A program made the translations under genes and the position numbers. A DNA stretch of 9,578 nt from an uncultured Campylobacter sp. (lineage in GTDB: Bacteria; Campylobacterota; Campylobacteria; Campylobacterales; Campylobacteraceae). The stretch is from NCBI RefSeq assembly GCF_937997595.1, contig NZ_CALKTS010000155.1:1-9578 (forward strand). The letters are read 5' to 3'. This document shows positions 7,147-9,578 of this stretch, piece by piece (the stretch's first letter is position 1; every line of letters starts with the position of its first letter). The notes beneath the pieces were generated by a model. It made no database searches. It was not told the origin of the DNA and was given only the letters and a program-made list of their open reading frames with translations.

Positions 7147-7812
7147 GTGCAAAGCTCGCAACTGCGCAGGCTGCTTTATTACAAAGCGTTCGGCTACCGC
7201 TACGTAAGCGCTGAAATTTTAAGCGGCGGCGCGCGATTTTTTAAGGCGCTGGACGCGCTGCAATCCGCTACCGCCGAGTGCAATCTTTGCGAGCTTGCCA
7301 AAACGCGTACGAAAGGCGGCGAGCAAAATTTTAAAAATTTCAAAACTATCAAAAATTTTAAAAATTCTAAAACTCCCGCGAACGTAAAACTTATGATCGT
7401 AGCTCTTGCGCCGGGCGCTAACGAGGGTTTTGGCGGCGGTTTGGAGGCTGAAGTAGCAGCGGCGCTAGATCAAATTTGCGCGCCGGAAGAAATTTATTTT
7501 AGCTTTTTGATAAGGTGCGCAGTGCCGCAGAATAGGCGCATAAGCTCGGAAATAATTTTAAAATGCGCGCCCTATCTGACCGACGAGATCAAAATTTTAA
7601 AACCCAAAGTCGTGCTCTGCCTAGGGGAGCTCTGCTGTAAAATCGTGCTGCGAAACGGCGATCTAGCGGGCATGGACGTGCTGCACGGCTCGGTTTTTAA
7701 CGAGGGCGGCATTAGCTTCGTGCCGAGTTTCGATCCCGCATTCATCGCGCAAAATCCGAGCAAAGCGGAGCTTTTCAAAGAGGATCTGCAAAAGATAAAA
7801 GAGCTGCTGTGA
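7147..7812 (+). CDS. Family-4-like [4Fe-4S] uracil-DNA glycosylase homologue with altered active-site motifs
   Basis: The 221-residue product has the four cluster cysteines of family 4 uracil-DNA glycosylases: Cys45 and Cys48 (CNLCELAKTR), Cys124 and Cys140, with the 16-residue gap between the last two that the family shows. QNRRISSEIILKCAPYL and LKPKVVLCLGE (152-161) align with the PGNRdP...C.PYL and PKVIV.LG blocks. Two motifs differ. GEAPG is ALAPG (86-90), closer to the GLAPG of family 5, and the HPA motif near the end is DPA (196-198, in VPSFDPAF), so the usual His is absent. A 9-residue tandem duplication (62-79) lengthens the linker after the first Cys pair. It may be a variant glycosylase or an iron-sulfur DNA-binding protein without excision activity. 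GTG 7147 follows the prmC stop by 7 bases, with TAGG upstream. Last intact gene of the cluster. Confidence 0.78.
   Translation: MQSSQLRRLLYYKAFGYRYVSAEILSGGARFFKALDALQSATAECNLCELAKTRTKGGEQNFKNFKTIKNFKNSKTPANVKLMIVALAPGANEGFGGGLEAEVAAALDQICAPEEIYFSFLIRCAVPQNRRISSEIILKCAPYLTDEIKILKPKVVLCLGELCCKIVLRNGDLAGMDVLHGSVFNEGGISFVPSFDPAFIAQNPSKAELFKEDLQKIKELL
7324..7377 (+). repeat. 27-bp tandem duplication inside the glycosylase-like gene
   Basis: Two in-frame 27-bp units (7324-7350 and 7351-7377) match at 22 of 27 positions and encode QNFKNFKTI and KNFKNSKTP. They add a Lys/Phe/Asn-rich linker between the first cysteine pair and motif A. The units carry three AAATTT words. Confidence 0.8.
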
Positions 7813-8060
7813 GGCACATTTGGCGCTTTCTTTGCGTGCTATTTTGATTTTGTGCGCAGCTTTTTGCACACGCATTGTGATTTTTGTTACGGTGGGCGAG
7901 CGCGGACGGGGCGAATTTGATCTGCTTAAATTTTACGGGCGAGCGGGATTTTAGCGGAGTAAAACACAGACTCGATCTGCGCGGGTTTAAATTTAAGAGC
8001 GATAAAAATTTCATAAAGCGGCGGAGTAGGGTAAAATTTAACGCCATTGCAAAATTTTGA
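7809..8060 (+). pseudogene. Possible decayed short ORF once coupled to the glycosylase-like gene
   Basis: A GTG at 7809 overlaps the preceding stop as GTGA, the usual layout for a coupled gene, with AAAGAG a few bases upstream. The frame reads MRHIWRFLCVLF, a TGA (7845-7847), FCAQLFAHAL, a second TGA (7878-7880), then an open run to TGA at 8058-8060 (NLICLNFTGERDFSGVKHRL then DLRGFKF and so on). If both TGA were once Trp codons the start would be a signal-peptide-like segment ending at AHA. Another frame from TTG 7820 also gives a hydrophobic start (LALSLRAILILCAAFC), so a frame change is possible as well. I do not recognise the product. Chance is a real alternative because the conserved part is short. 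Confidence 0.28.
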
Positions 8061-8286
8061 TATTTCAAATTTTGTTTTCTATCTGGCTATCTTGGGGCGC
8101 GTGAGGGGTTTGCGTCGCGATGTAGCATCAAAATTTAAACCTTAACGCCGAGCGAAATTCTATGTCGTAAATTTTATCTCGCCTGCAAATTTTATTTTGC
8201 CTAAGAGCTCTGTATATCCTTAAATTTTACGCCGAAGGTCGGCCTGCGCTATGTTTGCACCGCACGACTAGGTAAATTTGAACTCG
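7813..8286. other. Convergent intergenic region without an intact gene
   Basis: The plus-strand operon and the minus-strand ybgC unit end toward each other here. Apart from the possible decayed ORF in the first half, I see only AAATTT-type words and short hairpins: TGTGC/GCACA at 7851-7870, and GCCGA-AGG-TCGGC at 8231-8243. Neither is followed by a T-run on either strand, so no intrinsic terminator can be claimed. Confidence 0.55.
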
Positions 8287-8304
8287 TGAGATAAATTTAT
8301 CTCA
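8287..8304. repeat. 18-bp perfect palindrome overlapping the ybgC stop codon
   Basis: TGAGATAAATTTATCTCA is its own reverse complement and includes the TAA stop of the minus-strand gene at 8299-8297. As RNA it can form a 7-bp stem (TGAGATA/TATCTCA) with a 4-base loop on either strand, so it might slow or end transcription from both sides, but it lacks a GC-rich stem and a U-tract. Confidence 0.7.
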
Positions 8305-8692
8305 AAGATTTGAAAAATTCTAAAATTTCGGCGCTAAATTTGATCGGCCTGCCGTCTTTTACGAAGGCGATTTTTACGTCCTGTGCGTATAAAAGCTCGC
8401 TAAAATCGACGTTTTTAATATCTTTGATCTTGTAAATTTCTTGTCGCAAAAGGGCGCTGGCGTTTTTGAGCGCGGCTAGGCTCGTGCGAATTTCAAGCGT
8501 ATCGCCGAGGCGTGCGGGGCGGAGAAATTTAGCGCAAAGCTCGCTAACTACGAAGTGTGCGTCCGCGTGCGCGAAGTCCACCCCTGCTTGCATAAGCGCC
8601 TCGCTGCGCGCCCGCTCGCAAAATTTTATATAGTTGGCGTGATACACGATGCCCTGCGCGTCGGTATCTTCGTAGTAAATTTTAATCTGCAT
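8297..8692 (-). CDS. ybgC: YbgC-type acyl-CoA thioesterase (hotdog fold)
   Basis: This 131-residue protein has the normal length and opening motif of the YbgC/FadM thioesterases: YYEDTDAQGIVYHANYIKF (residues 6-24), with the catalytic Asp11 and the VYH block (His18), followed by ERARSEAL (26-33). The central SELCAKFLRPARLGDTLEI (50-68) is the conserved hotdog strand region. Family members hydrolyse short or medium acyl-CoA, or acyl-ACP, in the cytoplasm; in Proteobacteria YbgC is often linked to the Tol-Pal cell-envelope cluster, which is not present here. Its ATG (8692-8690) lies inside the 3' end of the upstream membrane-protein gene, an 11-base overlap. The nearest purine-rich site (GGAG) is about 13 bases away, so translation probably depends on coupling. 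The family is secure; the physiological substrate is unknown. Confidence 0.9.
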   Translation of the reverse strand: MQIKIYYEDTDAQGIVYHANYIKFCERARSEALMQAGVDFAHADAHFVVSELCAKFLRPARLGDTLEIRTSLAALKNASALLRQEIYKIKDIKNVDFSELLYAQDVKIAFVKDGRPIKFSAEILEFFKSLR

Positions 8693-9206
8693 CGGCTGTG
8701 CTTTGCTCCGGTGCTGCCTTTTTTGTGGCGAGGGCGGGGAGGATTTTTGCGAAAAACAGCACCGTTTGAAACACGATGATGAGTTTCATGCACCATTCGC
8801 TAGCCGCGTGGATTTGGGCAAATTCCGGCGTCATCGTCGCTTCTGCACCGATCTTCTGGGCATTTATGACGTAGTCGGTAAAGTAAAGCACGAAAAGTAG
8901 GGCAAGTATGATATTTAAGAGCGTCAGCATCAAGGTCGAAAGGCGCAAGCGAAAGGATTGCGATTTGTTGTTGTTGAAATTTATCATCTCAAAAACGAGG
9001 CAGATGATCGAGACTGCGATGAGGATACCGCCGTATTTTACGAAGATCTCGCTCATTAGCTTGCCGCTTTGAAAGTGCGATAGCACGCCCTCCCCGATAA
9101 TCTGCTGCGGGAAAAATACCACGGGCGCGACGAGTGCGCCGAGCGAGAGCTCGATGCCGATAAGGGCTGCGATGATGAAGATATAGATAGAAAAAATTGC
9201 GCGCAT
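8682..9206 (-). CDS. DUF4149 family membrane protein
   Basis: The 174-residue product has four hydrophobic helices, at about 4-31, 57-75, 90-112 and 139-158, and a short polar tail. The first helix region with GALVAPVVFFPQQI, the TLMLTLLNIILALLFVLYF helix, and FAQIHAASEWCMKL (129-142) match the DUF4149 pattern (small four-helix proteins also described as TMEM205-like). The function is not known for bacteria. ATG at 9206 is supported by AAAAGGA with a 5-base gap. It is the first gene of a two-gene unit and overlaps ybgC by 11 bases, so the pair is translated together. I see no catalytic motif, and a role in the inner membrane is all that can be inferred. Confidence 0.78.
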   Translation of the reverse strand: MRAIFSIYIFIIAALIGIELSLGALVAPVVFFPQQIIGEGVLSHFQSGKLMSEIFVKYGGILIAVSIICLVFEMINFNNNKSQSFRLRLSTLMLTLLNIILALLFVLYFTDYVINAQKIGAEATMTPEFAQIHAASEWCMKLIIVFQTVLFFAKILPALATKKAAPEQSTADAD

Positions 9207-9247
9207 AAAGATCCTTTTAAATTTTGATAAATTTTAAATCGGACGTG

Positions 9248-9253
9248 ATTATA
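9248..9253 (-). promoter_or_regulatory. -10 box for the DUF4149-ybgC unit
   Basis: On the minus strand this reads TATAAT (plus strand ATTATA), 41 bp before the ATG at 9206, which would give a leader of about 30-35 bases. No clear -35 is visible, as is usual in Campylobacter. Confidence 0.6.
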
Positions 9254-9262
9254 GCGAAATCT

Positions 9263-9268
9263 TATAAT
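9263..9268 (+). promoter_or_regulatory. Possible divergent -10 box
   Basis: TATAAT on the plus strand, only 9 bp from the minus-strand -10 at 9248-9253. It could drive the small ORF at 9346-9465, but AT-rich spacers give such boxes by chance. Confidence 0.3.
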
Positions 9269-9345
9269 CGTGCGCTTAAGTGTTTTGCAAGTGAGTTTTT
9301 GGGCGAATGGGTGCAAGGGGTCGTGATATTACGGCATATCGCGGT

Positions 9346-9465
9346 ATGATTAAATTTTTAAATCTTTGGATACGGTCGTTTGCGAAATTTATAAAATTTT
9401 TACGGAGGCTGGAGATGAAATTTGTGTCAGGCGCGTTAAGCATAAAATTTCATTATAAAATTTAA
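9346..9465 (+). CDS. Possible 39-residue basic peptide
   Basis: ATG 9346 opens MIKFLNLWIRSFAKFIKFL, then RRLEMKFVSGALSIKFHYKI and TAA at 9463-9465. The N-terminal half is basic and amphipathic (Lys and Arg between Phe, Leu, Ile and Trp), a composition seen in some small membrane-active peptides. There is no good Shine-Dalgarno site before 9346. An internal ATG at 9415 has the best one in the window (GGAGG at 9404-9408, 6 bases away), which would give only MKFVSGALSIKFHYKI. Much of the Lys-Phe content comes from AAATTT words, so the frame may be accidental. I do not recognise it. Confidence 0.25.
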   Translation: MIKFLNLWIRSFAKFIKFLRRLEMKFVSGALSIKFHYKI

Positions 9466-9529
9466 AATTTTCCAAATCGTTTTTTAAAATTTCTCTTAAT
9501 TATTCAGCCCCCTTTAAGCATCGCTCTTG

Positions 9530-9535
9530 TATAAT
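9530..9535 (+). promoter_or_regulatory. Strong extended -10 promoter reading out of the window
   Basis: TATAAT preceded by CTTG, with TTTAAG about 12-17 bases upstream, matches the extended -10 promoters of Campylobacter well. Transcription would begin near 9542 and run rightward. At least 36 bases of leader without a start codon remain in the window, so the gene lies beyond the edge. Confidence 0.6.
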
Positions 9536-9578
9536 CACAATTCTGTTTCGCACCGAGCCGAACCTGCTTTCTTAACTC

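Larger units (their letters stand above)
9207..9578. other. Intergenic region upstream of the DUF4149 unit, with outward promoters
   Basis: The 372 bases at the right edge hold two -10 boxes near 9248-9268, the weak small ORF at 9346-9465, a dense AT stretch (9385-9492) with seven AAATTT words, and a strong -10 at 9530-9535 pointing out of the window. No RNA gene was recognised in the last 40 bases. Confidence 0.5.

Noticed and set aside
7851..7885. Intrinsic terminator after the glycosylase-like gene (TGTGC...GCACA then ATTTTT)
   Set aside because: The stem is only 5 bp, the loop is 10 bases, and the T-run starts 9 bases after the stem, too far for a standard terminator.

Overview
The window looks like chromosomal DNA of a Campylobacter, probably one of the oral or anaerobic, higher-GC species (C. 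gracilis, C. rectus or C. showae type). The assignment rests on three things: the AAATTT-rich sequence style, weak -35 regions with good TATAAT-like -10 boxes, and the gene families present, including a Ste24-type protease next to prmC as I recall it from Helicobacter. It is inference; no species-diagnostic gene is present.

Layout. 1-212 is the 3' end of an amidohydrolase-family gene. 246-852 is best read as one decayed gene for a membrane-anchored protein of about 200 residues, broken by two frame changes and an in-frame TAG. 853-2011 is a 1.16-kb gene-free stretch with three related hairpin repeats at about 64-bp spacing and two copies of a 16-bp AT palindrome. 2012-3106 (minus) is a Fes/COG2819-like alpha/beta hydrolase with a long low-complexity insertion. 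It diverges from a plus-strand cluster at 3186-7812: uup (ABC-F ATPase), a Ste24/M48 membrane protease, prmC (release-factor glutamine methyltransferase) and a family-4-like [4Fe-4S] uracil-DNA-glycosylase homologue with altered active-site motifs. A possible decayed, once-coupled ORF overlaps the last stop codon. 7813-8296 is the convergent spacer. 8297-9206 (minus) is a two-gene unit, a DUF4149 membrane protein followed by a YbgC thioesterase, with overlapping ends. 9207-9578 is an upstream region with a possible 39-residue ORF and a strong -10 box firing out of the window to the right.

How the genes fit. The 3186-7812 genes are separated by 5 bp, -14 bp and 7 bp and have weak or no Shine-Dalgarno sites after the first, so they are very likely one transcript. 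Uup and PrmC both act on translation, and yeast Ste24 clears blocked translocons, so a shared role in translation or export quality control is possible but unproven.

The strongest unexplained signal is not a gene. AAATTT occurs about 90 times by hand count (roughly 2-4 expected from composition), in genes and spacers alike and in all three codon phases. This hexamer is one form of RAATTY, the motif whose methylation marks DNA for natural transformation in C. jejuni.
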